The position numbers were made by a program, and so were the translations under genes. Shown here in pieces: positions 1 to 9,949 of a stretch of 64,000 nucleotides of DNA. Origin of the DNA: Cyanophora paradoxa (taxonomy: Eukaryota > Glaucocystophyceae > Cyanophorales > Cyanophoraceae); contig QPMI01000068.1 in assembly GCA_004431415.1 (NCBI GenBank), positions 124,001-188,000 of the forward strand, given 5' to 3'. Numbering within the stretch: position 1 is the first letter of the stretch; each line of letters begins with the position of its first letter. A model generated the notes under the pieces. The model worked only from the letters and a program-made list of their open reading frames with translations, searched no databases and had not been told where the DNA came from.

Positions 1-2
1 AA

Positions 3-203
3 TTAAAGAGACGTTTTAAGCAACAAGAGTTACAGAAAGTGAAACGAGATGAGATAATGAAAATTCCACAGCAAATGAGGATTCAAGCTGTAAAGAAAAC
101 AAACACAGTGAATCGAAAAGTTGCAAAAGAGGGAATCAAACCAAATCGCAGCAAAGTTGTTAGAAAAAGGTATCAATTAAGAAGCGGATTAACTAAAAGG
201 TAG
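3..203 (+). CDS. C-terminal end of a Lys/Arg-rich protein, partial
   Basis: An open frame enters from the left edge and gives 66 residues before a TAG at 201-203. About a third of the residues are Lys or Arg, and the last segment reads KVVRKRYQLRSGLTKR, so a nucleic-acid-binding or virion basic tail is possible. Base composition is AT-rich, like the viral element at 9-36 kb and unlike the GC-rich host DNA that follows. No family is recognised and the start lies outside the window. Confidence 0.5.
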   Translation, partial: LKRRFKQQELQKVKRDEIMKIPQQMRIQAVKKTNTVNRKVAKEGIKPNRSKVVRKRYQLRSGLTKR

Positions 204-325
204 TTGGGTGTAATGCATATAACTTCGATTGATTAGATTTTAGATATAACTTCGATTAAATAAAATAGATTGTGACTGAGGCTTACTGAGATTTACTGAG
301 ATTGGGGATTGGGTTACTGGGAATC
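204..325. repeat. AT-rich spacer with short direct repeats
   Basis: Between the Lys/Arg-rich tail and the next frame, TATAACTTCGATT occurs twice, TTACTGAGATT-like words occur in tandem, and GGGTGTAATGC occurs here and again near 370. Similar CTTACTGAG words lie beside the palindromic region near 13.6 kb. This looks like a regulatory or origin-type spacer, but no function is shown. Confidence 0.35.
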
Positions 326-1081
326 ATGCGGATATTGCTTGAAGGGGCAAATTATATTGGGGTAATTTTTGGGTGTAATGCTCACAGCTCAGCTCAACTT
401 TCATTAGCCGCGCCAGCAAATCACGTATTACAACATGCCGTTATCGATAATGTCGATGGTTTAGAATCTACCGAACTTGCACCTACTCTTAATACTTTTG
501 GTGATACGCATAAATTGCGACTCAAAGAGTTAAGATGTGACAAAAATAACGGAGTTGTGAAAACTACGAAACTTCTTGTTACAAATGCAAACTTTAACGC
601 TTTTTATGGAGATCCCGATAGTTACAATGATGATAACAAGGTAACAAACTTTGCTTATGAATCGAGAAACGGAGCGATTAAATGTAGATCGGGTGGCGCT
701 TACATTGGGGACGGACTAAGAGTTGGTGGTATCATTGGAGCGCCTCTTTTGGTTAATGATCAACCAAACCCCGATGATGAGAACACACGAATTAGGACGT
801 ATTGCCCAGGTATGAATGAGCCTTACCTAATAAAGATTTATACAATCATTATTAGTTTACAAACAGCGGTAGCCGATGTATTAGAACCCTTAGGAAATCA
901 TTATAGATATAGAGACACGATACCAGAGGACATTTACGCATTATGTAGAAGAACCGACGGAGCCGTAAGGAGCTGTTTCGCATGTCGCAGACGGCCCCGG
1001 ACGGACCTCGACGGGCCGAAAACGGCGCGACCTTTTGGACATCCCGCTAGTTCGCGAGCTTTAACAATGGATGGAATTTGA
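302..1081 (+). pseudogene. unknown AT-rich open frame, truncated at about 955
   Basis: The frame is open for 259 codons, but only the stretch to about position 955 has the AT-rich, protein-like composition of a real gene. After IPEDIYALCRR the composition switches abruptly to GC-rich host sequence and the frame is read through by chance. The body has many Asn, Asp and Tyr residues and no domain I recognise. The upstream start is uncertain because the first residues overlap the repeated spacer. The simplest reading is the end of a second viral fragment whose 3' part was lost at the junction. Confidence 0.4.
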
Positions 1082-1276
1082 ATTTTGAACACGGCCGTGT
1101 CACGGCGGCTATCAGCCGGCTGAGTTCGAGTTCGAGCTGGCTAGACCAAATTCTATATCCCCCCAAGCCATCTCCCCCCCCTTCCAAGCCACGGCCAGCT
1201 GCAGCTAGATTGCGGCCAGCCACGGACTTGCGCGGGAAAAGCAAAAGCGCTTATAGCTTAGCGTTCGGCGATCGAG

Positions 1277-3030
1277 ATGCCGCTCTCTGTGCTGTCTGCC
1301 AAGGTCGGCTCAGCGTTCGGTTCCATTAGAGCGTGGCTGGGCGGCGCCAGCGATGGCAGGCCGCGGCACGGCCAGATTGGCGGCAGCACCTGCGGCAGCC
1401 AGGACGACCTCGGCGAGGACGTGAATCCAGACGACTTTGGCGACGCAGCTTTGAGCGAGCAAGTCGTTCAGCCTGCGCATGCAGCGCCAGCTGCGCATGC
1501 GACGGCCGCGGTCGCGCTGGCGCCTCCCGCGGCGGAGCCGGCGGGCGGGAGCGACTCCCACAAGTCTCGCCAGTACGCTCAGAGCTCGAGCAGAGCCCGG
1601 CAGCGGCTGCTGTGAGACGCCAGGGACGCCTTTGGGGGGGGGTACGCCTGTACAGCCGTGTACGCCGCCTGTCGCAGCTGCCTCATCAGCGACCCCCGTG
1701 TACACGCCTGATCGCCCGCGTCGCAAGCGGGTAGTAGCTGCGCCCTCGCAATCGCAGCCTTCGCATGATCAGCCGGCCACGCCTCCACGCACGCAGCCGC
1801 CGGCGGCAGCGGCCTCGCCAGCGACCCCCGTGGACATGCCTAAGCGCGTGAGTCGCAAGCGGGCAGCGGCGGCGACCTCCCAGCCTTCGCCCGCGGCGGC
1901 ACCGAGCGAGCAATATGAGGATCCCTTCGTTGCCATGGAGCGGTATATGGACGATCCCTCTGTCGCGCCGTCGCCTGCCAGCTCAGCCGCGAAGAAGCCA
2001 GCCCGAAGAAGCCCGCCACGTCCACCAAGCAGCAGTGCAAGCGGCGCAAGTGCGATGTCGAGATGACGGGCGAGGAGGAAGATCGATTCACCCCTGGGAC
2101 AAGCCCGGGCGGCACCGCTTTCGCATCGAGGAGGAGGACGCCGCACTCTATCGGAGGCTCACCGGCTGCAAGCGGGTTTCCGATGCGGTTCGCATGGCGT
2201 CCAAGCTCCTTGAAGCGATCGAGTACCTTCAGCAGCGTGTGCGCGCGCCGTTTCACGCCGCCGTGCGCTTCGCCCGCAGCTTGCCTCGCTGATTCGGGCC
2301 GCAGGATGTCCTAGACAAGGGTCTAACTGGCGCGGAGCTCGCCAATCAACTGAAGGCGAAAGTCGACGTGTTCCTCCGTGCACCGGCGCAGCGTGAGGAG
2401 CTCCAACAGAAGTGCAGCTCCCTGGAGCGGGAGCTCCCTGATCTGCGGTGGGCCAACAGGGAGAAGCAGCGGCAGATCGCTCAACGGGAGGAGAAGATCG
2501 CTCAGCTGGAGAAGGAGATGATGCAGCTCAACGCCAGTCTGGTGAGCCCGCCGGCCGCCGCGCCGCCCGCGCCGCCGGCGCCCGCAATGCGCTGCTGACG
2601 GCGGTCCCTCCGGCGCCCGCAGAGAGCGACTCGGGTCAAAAACCTCGAAGAGGAGTGCGAGGAGCTGCAGAACCAGAACGCTGCGCTGCAGACGAAGGTG
2701 GATGACTTGGAAAACAAGGTCCGCGATTGCCCACACGCGTGCGTGCGCCCGCTGGCGCGTAACGCGGCGCGGCGCAGGTCTCAAGGATGAAGAGGAATTG
2801 GGACTTGGAGTTGGAGCGTGAGGCGAAGGTGTGGCGGAAGGAGGAGCGCATGTACATAAAGGAGGTGGAGGAGCTGGAGGCCGTTATCGAGTATCTCTAC
2901 ATGAGGGACGTGCTCATGCGGGAACCCGGGGGCCTAGGGTCGCAGGGTGGGTCGCCGCGGTCCAGCAGCTACACGCTGCTGTGCCGCCGGAGACGTCGCC
3001 TTTCGAGGCGCCCGCCATCGGGCGCTAGCC
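1277..3030 (+). CDS. host coiled-coil protein with basic repeats, multi-exon
   Basis: Several plus-strand frames form one plausible spliced gene. It may start at 1277 (MPLSVLSAKVGSAFG). The middle has a Pro/Ala/Ser-rich region with two similar repeats that each end in a basic RKR motif (about 1660-1890). A Glu-rich exon around 2080-2260 contains RHRFRIEEEDAALYRR. Long heptad-type coiled coils follow at about 2300-2560, 2623-2720 and 2783-2930. Likely introns begin GTGAGC at about 2541 and GTCCGC near 2720. Near 2090 the frame slips by one base in a C run, so the exact structure is uncertain. The basic motifs and coiled coil suggest a nuclear structural or regulatory protein. No family is recognised. 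Confidence 0.4.
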
Positions 3031-4500
3031 CCGGCCCGCTCGCTTCGTCCTGCATAGCTAGAGCTCTCATCGGATGAGAAAAATTTGTGTTCCTTTTGCG
3101 CATGCGTCGCCCACACGACAGCCGGGCGGGGACGCGGGGCGCGGCTGGGTTGGCTAACTGTGCGTGCATCCGGAGCCTCCGAGCAAGCCTAGCCTATAAG
3201 CTCGGCGACGCTGAGCTAGGTGCGCCCGGCGCGCCTGGTAATCTGCTCGGGAAGGTCGGAACGGCTTGGGCACGGAACCGGGGTCGGCCGCAAAGGCGGA
3301 CCGTGCCAGACCCAATCGGCGCTGAGCTACGCCGGCGCGCCTGGTAATCTGCTCGGGAAGCTCGGGATGAGTCAAGGCCTCGCACCTGGGGCTGGCAATC
3401 CATGCACTGCGGCAAGCAGCCGCTGCCCCCACCGACCTCGTCTCGCAGAAGCGGGTCACGGAGATGAAGGAAGACCGCGTGAAGCGCCGCGGGCGCTCTC
3501 GTGGCATGCCGGGCCGGGCCGGGCGTATGCGTACCCGGTTGGCCAGCGGAGGAAACTCGGCTGACTGAGCGGCTCGCGCTTTCGACAACGTGGCACTGTG
3601 GCACTGTAGTACACCTGGCGAGGCGCACGCCGCGACAACGATTCGGCGAGGCGCACGCCCTCGCCCGCGAACTTGGAACATACGCACGCCTGCCCTGGAT
3701 CGCGGACCGAGCCTCGGAGACTTCCGCCCTCTCCGAGGCTCATGGCTGAAGCTGCGATAGCATGGTGCCGGCTGGCTGAGGCCGCCCGTGCCGGAGCAGC
3801 TGCAGCCGGGGCCAAGTGGCTGGCCGGCGCCTTAAGCGCGCGGCTGCACTGCGAGCGGGGAGCTGGGCTCGCTGTCGGCGGCAATCTTATCCGCTCTCAA
3901 GGTTTCGCAAGGCTGCGAGCGCGCGGCGACCCCGGTATCGCGTTCGCAATTTTTGATCTGCCAGGGAATCTGCACTCCGAGGCTTGCGATTGAAGCACGG
4001 CAGCCTCGTATCTTGATTAGAACTTTTTATTCAAGATGTAGAGGCGTCACACGGCGTTATTTAGTGCCCTGCACAAAGCCCCGCGATGGGCCCATTTAAC
4101 CCGTCATACCATATGACTCATCATACGCCTATACACTACGTTACAGCTAGTCTTCTGCTGACTTTTGGCCCTTCCAAATTGGGCCATCGCCCCAGGAGCT
4201 GGGAGACATCGAAAAAAGCTTAGAGAACCTTTTTAAAGCACTATATAAGGCCTCCTATGCAGCTGCAGGGTCGGGGGAGGCCTTGTATGGCGCGAAAATA
4301 GGCTCCCGAGGCCCCGGACTGCCAGAGTGTCCCGGAGGCCCCGACTGTCCCGCCAGGCGCCCCGCCCTGTCAGCCCGCCCCGCCAGCCCGCCCGCCACTC
4401 TCGGTAGTCACTGAGTGCCACGGTGCCACGGTGCCACGGTGCGCGCACGATAGCAGAATAACTAGTAAATCTGTCGTATTCAAGCCAGGTGCAGACTGCA
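3031..4500. other. GC-rich interval without a recognisable gene
   Basis: Only overlapping chance frames are seen here. A 27-bp direct repeat ending CTGCTCGGGAAG lies at 3228-3254 and 3334-3360. GGCGAGGCGCACGCC is repeated near 3617 and 3645. A TATATAAG word at 4242-4249 could be a TATA box, but no transcript can be tied to it. Confidence 0.4.
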
Positions 4501-4521
4501 GCTGGTGACTCTAGCTGCAGA

Positions 4522-4884
4522 CATCGTCCGGCCGCGAGACGAGGACGCCGTCGCCGGCAGGGCGGCGACCGGCGGGCGGGGCGGGGGCCGGCGGGGCGGG
4601 GGCGGGGCCGGCGGGGCGGGGCGGGGCGGGGCGGGCGGGGCGGGGCGGGGCGGGCGGCGGGCGGGGCGGGGCGGGCGGGCGGGGCGGGGCGGGGCGGGGG
4701 CGGGGCGGGGCGGGGCGGGGCGGGGCGGGGCGGGGCGGGGGCGGGGGCCGGCGGGGCGGGGCGGGGGCCGGCGGGGCGGGGCGGGGGCCGGCGGGGCGGG
4801 GCGGCTAACGGCGGGCGGGGGCGGCTAACGGCGCTACGCTTCGTCGTCGGCATCGTCCGGCCGCGAGACGAGCACGCCGTCGCC
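4522..4884. repeat. GGGGC-rich simple array flanked by 34-bp direct repeats
   Basis: Positions about 4560-4830 are an irregular array of GGGGC/GGGCGG words. A 34-bp sequence beginning CATCGTCCGGCCGCGAGACG lies on both sides, at 4522-4555 and 4851-4884, with one mismatch. The right copy is the 3' coding end of the neighbouring minus-strand gene, so the array sits between a duplicated gene tail. Confidence 0.75.
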
Positions 4885-5640
4885 GCGACGCAGGCGGCGG
4901 CGCTTGCACCGAGCAGCAGCAGCAGCCCCGTCCGCCTCCGCCGCCGCCTCCGCCGCCTCCGCCGCCGCCGCCGCCGCCGCCTGCTGCTGCCGGATGCGCA
5001 CCCGCTGGAAGTGCTCCGCGCACTTGAAGAGATTGTCGCCGAAATGCTCCATCTGCCCCGCCCGCCGCTGCAAGGCCGTCACGTTGTCATAGAGAGGCTT
5101 GAAGGCCGCCTCCTCGTAGAGCCCGAGGGGTCCTGCCCGCAGAAGCGCGCCGTGCTGCGGTGCTTGCGGATCTCCGACCGCAGGTTAATGGCCTCGAGGA
5201 GGTTGTTGTGCGCCAGCGCGACCTCGAACTGCTCGTACAGCTGCTCGTGCTCGCGCATCCACGCGCGCGCGTACTCCAGCAACTGCTTGAGCTCGGCCAG
5301 CTTGTATGGCCTCACCGAGTCGCGCTCTATTGCGAGGTTGACCTCCAAAGCTGCCTGGTGGCGCCGCCTGATCTCATCCTCCTCCTCGAGCGCGCGCTCC
5401 TCGTCCGCCTTCATGCGCGCCCTGCGCTCGGCGCGCTGCCGCTGGTCCATCGCTCTCCGAGTCGCTGCTGTTGATCTCGATGACAGACGAAGTCATTGGG
5501 CGATTGCACGGCGCGTTGATGGTCTCCTCCTGGTCCTCCTCCTCGGACACGTAGTCAGCGGGCATATGCTTCGCTCCACAGCTAACATAGCTACACTGTC
5601 GATGCGACATAGCTAACGCTTGAGGCTGCTTCAGGCCCAC
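4834..5640 (-). CDS. host acidic/coiled-coil protein, multi-exon or frameshifted
   Basis: Three overlapping minus-strand frames belong together. The upstream part is acidic, with a VIEINSSDSESDG patch that resembles a CK2-phosphorylated segment. It leads into a charged helical part (MDQRQRAERRARMKADEERA, then YKLAELKQLLEYARAWMREH). A downstream frame resumes with LYEEAAFKPLYDN and ends in a poly-Ala stretch and a basic tail (CKRRRLRRGDGV) before an acidic C-terminus. The junction near 5125 needs a one-base shift, so either a short intron or an indel is present. No family is recognised. The acidic and basic nuclear-type segments resemble its BAH-domain neighbour, which lies on the same strand. 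Confidence 0.4.
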
Positions 5641-5937
5641 CAGCTGCAGGGCGTTCAGCTGGAGTTGGACGTTCAGCAGTTTGCGTACCCAGTCTGGGCA
5701 TGCTCCCCTTGCTTAGCGCGTCATACCCATATCGACGAGCGAGCATCGCGGCCGGCAAGGACCGCGCGGGTGGACCAGCCGCTTCGCCTAAGGTAGCTAT
5801 GCATCGCAATTGCGCATTATCGCGCATGCTGGGCTCGCCTGCTGCTCTTCGGCGCCTAACTGTCGCGGATGTGTATGCTTGCTCGCGGCGCTCGGAGCTG
5901 CCGCTTCCGCAGATGGCAGATCCTTCCTGCTGCAGGA

Positions 5938-7868
5938 TTAGGCGAGCAAGTAGCCGAGCGGGGGGCGAGGGGGAGGGGGCGCACTTGGGGACCGAGGCGG
6001 ATGCGGCGGGGGCAGGTAGGGCGGCAGCGGCCGGTGGGGCAGCAGCAGCAGGGGCCGACAGGGCGGCGACCGGCGGGGCGGGGGCGGGCGGGGCGGCGGC
6101 GGCGGCGGCCGGCAGGGCGGCGGCGGCGGGGGCCGGCGGGGCGGCGACGGCGGGGCCGGCAGGGCGGCGGCGGCGGGGGCCGGCAGGGCGGCGGCGGCAG
6201 GTTCTGAAGGGGCTGCTTCGGGGACAGGCGGCGCCTTGGCGACGGTGTTGGCGCCGGCGCGGCACCGGCGCGGGCGCTTCACGGGGACAGCCGCGAGGGG
6301 CCCCGCGAGGCTGGCGATGCGCTCGCCGTCGGGGCCGTACTCGTAGCTCGGAAGCTCGAGCGTGACGTGCCCACCTTTCCTGCCCGAGCGCTTCGTGGCC
6401 ACGATCCGACCGGGACCTGCCGCGCCCAAGGAGCAGAGCTTCGTAAGCGAGCGGCGCGGCGAGGGCGGGCCGGGCGCACGCTCGTCGAACTGGACGACGT
6501 CATGGGAGCCCGTGTGGCGCGGCACGATTAAGCCGCCGTACGCCTTCTCGACGGTGACGGTCTGCATCTCGCTGTGCTTCCGGATCGCCTTCCCGTCCGC
6601 GTCCCGCTTGCAGACGCGCTTGGACGCTTGCGCCACGCCGGAGGGACCGAGAACAGCTGCAAAGAGGTCGGAAAAAGAACAGCGAGCGGGAAAAAGGAAG
6701 CGGCTTCCACCAGCAGCGGTCTCGCGGTCCGGAAGCTCGATAACGAAGCGATTCGCCGCCGGCAGCTTGTCAACCGGGATCGGCTGGCCCGTCTTCGGGT
6801 CGATGGGCGTGGCGACGTGCGCGACCTGCGCCACGATGTTCTCCTGCGATGCGCACCGTTAGAGGATAGGAAAAAGAACTTCGAACGAGTCATAAGAGCC
6901 GCAGACCAACATTGCCGGCCCGGCCACCGGGATCTTGACGTTGACAAGCTGCGTCCCGGTCTTCCGGCGCTTGAGGGCGTTCGCGGCGGCGTCCTGAAGG
7001 TAGCCAATCGCCTCCACGCGCTCCTCCGGCCTCGACAGCGGCCGGAGGAAGCACGCCATCTTCTTCTTCGCCACTCGCTTGAGCCTCGCGTTGAAGGCGA
7101 GGGCGACGTCGAACTGGAAGGAGCCGTCGCCCGGAACGTCATGATTTGCTTACAGACGTAGATGTGGGGATCGGCGTGGTTGAGGGCTTTGTACTCGTCC
7201 GCGGCCACCACCTTCGCGGGTGCGTGAACCTGCGCGCACGGGCATCGGACGCTGGAACGGGGCGCGGGCGCGGCGGGCGGACCGTCACGTTCGAGTAGTA
7301 GATGAGGTGGTTTGCGATGGCCACGGCTGCCTGCTCCCGTCTGCCTTGATGATCACGCTGCCGAGCCCGCAGTCCTTCACATCGGAGTCCTCCGGGCGCA
7401 CGAAGCGCCGAAGGATGACGCCGTTGACGGAGTAGTTGAAGTCGCCGCGCTTCGCCTTCGTCTGTGTTGGGAACTCGCCCTCGACTCGCGCCAAAATCGT
7501 TTCACCTGGGCGCGGGAAATGGAAGGGCTTCGGGCGAACGACGCTGAGTTCTGGACACAGCTGGGTGTCTGAGCTAACTGAACAGATGACGAAGTCGCCA
7601 AGGCGAACGTGGTAGGCGCGGCCGCTGGTGTCCAGGCAGCGGACCGTTGCCGCGGGGTGCTCGCCTTGAGGATGTCGAGGTCAGGGAGCTTGGGCTCCTT
7701 CGCCTTGCGCGCCTGCTGAGTGATCTTGTTGACACGCTTCATGTTGCCCTTGCCGGCCCACGAGCTGCTGCTGTCGGGTCGCTTGCCGTGCCAGCGGTGC
7801 CGACGTCGGGCCTCGTCGAAGCCGTCATCCAGAGGCTGGGTTCCTTTCGCTTTGACTGCTTCATGCAC
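5938..7868 (-). CDS. BAH-domain protein, multi-exon
   Basis: Reading leftwards, the pieces run: a Lys-rich N-terminal exon (GKGNMKRVNKITQQARKAKE), a segment with AYHVRLGDFVICSV, then ILARVEGEF, then VILRRFVRPEDSDV, an IANHLIYYSN segment, and VVAADEYKAL...IYVCKQIM. This order matches the Bromo-Adjacent Homology fold: a GD-V strand, an 'arIe' strand, the RPED loop, and the closing 'eY...fyCr' strand. Two further exons (about 6860-7140 and 6300-6850) follow, one spliced at a CTCTTTGCAG acceptor near 6656. The tail is Pro/Ala-rich low complexity with a basic KRPRRCR patch. BAH proteins bind nucleosomes or histone marks in chromatin regulators. Exact exon borders are uncertain, and some frame changes may be sequencing indels. 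Confidence 0.55.
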
Positions 7869-7920
7869 GGCGGCGTGCAGGAATGCTCGCGCTCGGGCGT
7901 GCGCGATGGCGGGAAGCTAG

Positions 7921-8094
7921 CTAGTCCGGCCTAGCCGAGGGAAGCTGACTAGCAAGCCGGCCTGCTGACCGTTACTGTGACCGTTGTGGCCGCGTGTGTA
8001 CGCCACTGTGTACGAGGCCAAGTTCGAGCTCAAGTTTGCGCTGGGCTAATTTCATTGGCGGAAGAAGTTAACAATGGGCGGGGCGTGACGCAAA
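7921..8094. other. short GC-rich spacer, nothing recognised
   Basis: No coding or RNA signal is apparent between the BAH gene and the first AT-rich remnant. Confidence 0.3.
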
Positions 8095-8237
8095 CTCCGT
8101 TCAGTTTGAAACGAGCAAGACCACGCCTTACGATACATATTATTCCCATAGATAATTTTGGTCAGGCGTTTCACTCAATACCTCTTTTAGATACACAAGA
8201 TAACCGATTCGCGTACCCCGACCTGGAGAGAAAGTAG
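8095..8237 (+). pseudogene. AT-rich island with a short protein-like remnant
   Basis: A ~130-bp AT-rich patch in GC-rich DNA is open in one plus-strand frame and ends at a TAG at 8235-8237. Its residues include IIPIDNFGQAF and LDTQDNRFAYPDL. The word ACAAGATAACC is shared with the next AT-rich island near 9140. It may be a shard of the same viral element, separated by rearrangement. No family is recognised. Confidence 0.3.
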
Positions 8238-9060
8238 GTAGCGGGCTCCTGCCCGCTGGGCGCCTCTCCGGCTGCCGCGAATCGCCTCGGCGGTGCATCT
8301 AGCCCTCCTCTAGCTGGTTAGCCGCGCGTCCGTTAGGAATCCGCTCCGCGGGTCGGTTCGGCGAGCTACTCCAGCGGACATCAGCGGCGGCTTCAGCAGC
8401 TGCTCTCTCGTTCAGCCCAAGCACTTCTCTGCGGCAGCGATCGGCCGCCCGCGGCTATGGGGCCGGCGACCTGTGTTGCGCCCGCGCAGATGATCGTCGG
8501 CCGTGTGATTGCACGCCCGCGTCGCGGCCTTGGGCGTCGCGGCCGCACAGATGCTTGGATTCCTGGCGAGGCGATGTGCTTCTGAGCACTCGGGCGGCCC
8601 GGGGCCTCCCAACCCCCGCCGCAGCGGACCCCACGCGCGCGTGCGCGCGCCAACTGGAGGAGGTATCTCTCGGCCGAGGAGCACAGACCGCTGGCTGCGG
8701 CTGGCGGCGCTGTGCGCCCACCGGTTTTCACCCGGGCTCTCACGAGCTCCGGTTTCCGGTCCTCTTTTAGGATGGTGTTGCACCTGCAGCGGGGCGCAGC
8801 AGCCTTGGGATCGAGAGACGGGAGGCGGGTGGACTGGGCGCGCGCTGGAGCTACTCGCTATGGTGGAGGCGTGATCCTCCCGCTGGTAGACCAGGCTGGC
8901 CTTATCGGGGCCAGTAGTAGCACGGTGTTCTGCCCACCCACTTCCTCTCCCTCTTTATCCCTGTCAGCTGTTGTTCTCTACTGTAGTTCTAGCTTCACTG
9001 CTTCCTCCAGCACTCAAAGCTTCGGTTCCTATTTTCCAAAGATGTAAGTGCCTCAGTGCC
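8238..9060. other. GC-rich interval, no gene recognised
   Basis: The frames here overlap on both strands and none shows a domain. Towards 9000 the composition shifts to mixed, leading into the left edge of the AT-rich element. Confidence 0.35.
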
Positions 9061-9128
9061 AATCCTAGGATTCATGGTAGGCGTCGTGGTGAGACAGTTT
9101 CTGTAAACTGTAATGTGGTGCTGAATGA

Positions 9129-9302
9129 CAAATCCATCTAGCACAAGATAACCAATTTATAATAAGAGCTACACAACTCGGAAATTATAGAGTTATTATG
9201 TATGCCGAAAGAAACGACGCAATCGCCACAGCTAACCGATTCGGTCAATATCTAAATACCAATCTATACAATCCTGTCGGCGGTAGCGATCCACAACCAT
9301 AA
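9129..9302 (+). pseudogene. C-terminal gene remnant at the left edge of the element
   Basis: A 57-codon frame with no plausible long N-terminus follows a TGA at 9126-9128 and ends at TAA 9300-9302. It contains YRVIMYAERNDAIATANRFG and LYNPVGGSDPQP. It begins almost exactly where the DNA turns AT-rich, so it is probably a viral gene cut by the integration or by a later deletion. Confidence 0.4.
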
Positions 9303-9322
9303 ATCTAAGGTATATATAGGGA

Positions 9323-9595
9323 ATGGATGAAAAAACAAGAAAGTTTATAGATACCGCTATGTCAGTCCATGGTAAGGATAAATTTGATTATACCGACACT
9401 GTTTATAAGAAAGCACAAGAAAAGGTATCTGTTAGATGCCTACAATGTAATAAAACGTTCCAAACCTACGGATTTAATCACATTAAGGGGTCAGGTTGCC
9501 GACAGTGTTCTAAAAAACACTCTCATGCATACAGAAAAAGGACAACATGGGGAATAGTCATAGAAGAGAAACCCATTATGTTGTATTTTGATTAA
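9323..9595 (+). CDS. small zinc-ribbon protein of the viral HG-K(F/Y)DY family
   Basis: The 90-residue product begins MDEKTRKFIDTAMSVHG and continues KFDYTDTVYKKAQEKVSVRC, then CLQCNKTFQ, then GSGCRQCSKK. This is the repeat found in many large DNA viruses and phages (DUF723-like): F-x-A-x-x-x-HG-x-K-Y/F-DY, a beta strand ending in C, and two Cys pairs, often next to nuclease domains. Here one unit stands alone with two CxxC pairs and a short basic tail, so it may be a truncated nuclease-associated protein. A short AT-rich leader with TATATATAGGG precedes the ATG. The plus-strand direction is unlike most of the element. Confidence 0.6.
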   Translation: MDEKTRKFIDTAMSVHGKDKFDYTDTVYKKAQEKVSVRCLQCNKTFQTYGFNHIKGSGCRQCSKKHSHAYRKRTTWGIVIEEKPIMLYFD

Positions 9596-9740
9596 ATTTT
9601 AGACATACAAATAAGAATCTTTCCACATTTGTGTCGTAGATTATACGAGTATCAAAGCAATTCGGACACGTCTTATGATAATGGATCATTATGATATCGA
9701 CAAGTTCATACGGGAATACTTTCGCTAAGATGGTGCGCAT
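9576..9740 (-). CDS. 54-residue protein with a CPNC motif
   Basis: A small minus-strand frame starts MRTILAKVFPYELVDIIM and contains KTCPNCFDTRI and a later Cys. A CxxC pair plus one distal Cys is compatible with a small zinc ribbon but incomplete. It overlaps the end of the plus-strand zinc-ribbon gene by 20 bases. It could be genuine, since it has hydrophobic and polar periodicity, but it could also be chance in AT-rich DNA. Confidence 0.3.
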   Translation of the reverse strand: MRTILAKVFPYELVDIIMIHYHKTCPNCFDTRIIYDTNVERFLFVCLKFNQNTT

Positions 9741-9766
9741 CCTACTTAATCTCTGATATATTTATA

Positions 9767-9949
9767 ATGGACGACCCAGTATGGAAAGAGAACCCCATAC
9801 CTAATTTCTATGAAATTGACCCAAAAGATCCATTTCAAAAATGTATATGGTTATTACATATCCTCCGAGGTATATTACTTTTAGGAGACCGAAAAAATAA
9901 AAAGAGAAGTATAGATACAGTGTATCAGACACCAAATGGGATACTGTGA
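9767..9949 (+). CDS. 60-residue hypothetical protein
   Basis: This short frame begins MDDPVWKENPIPNFYEIDP and has a hydrophobic stretch, IWLLHILRGILLLG, that could span a membrane or form a helix. It ends inside the 3' end of the convergent polymerase gene (25-base overlap). A TATATTTATA word precedes the ATG. No family is recognised. Confidence 0.3.
   Translation: MDDPVWKENPIPNFYEIDPKDPFQKCIWLLHILRGILLLGDRKNKKRSIDTVYQTPNGIL

Noticed and set aside
4489-5616. A 375-codon plus-strand frame across the GGGGC array
   Set aside because: The product is Gly/Arg/Ala low complexity, and the better protein-like signal in this region is on the minus strand.
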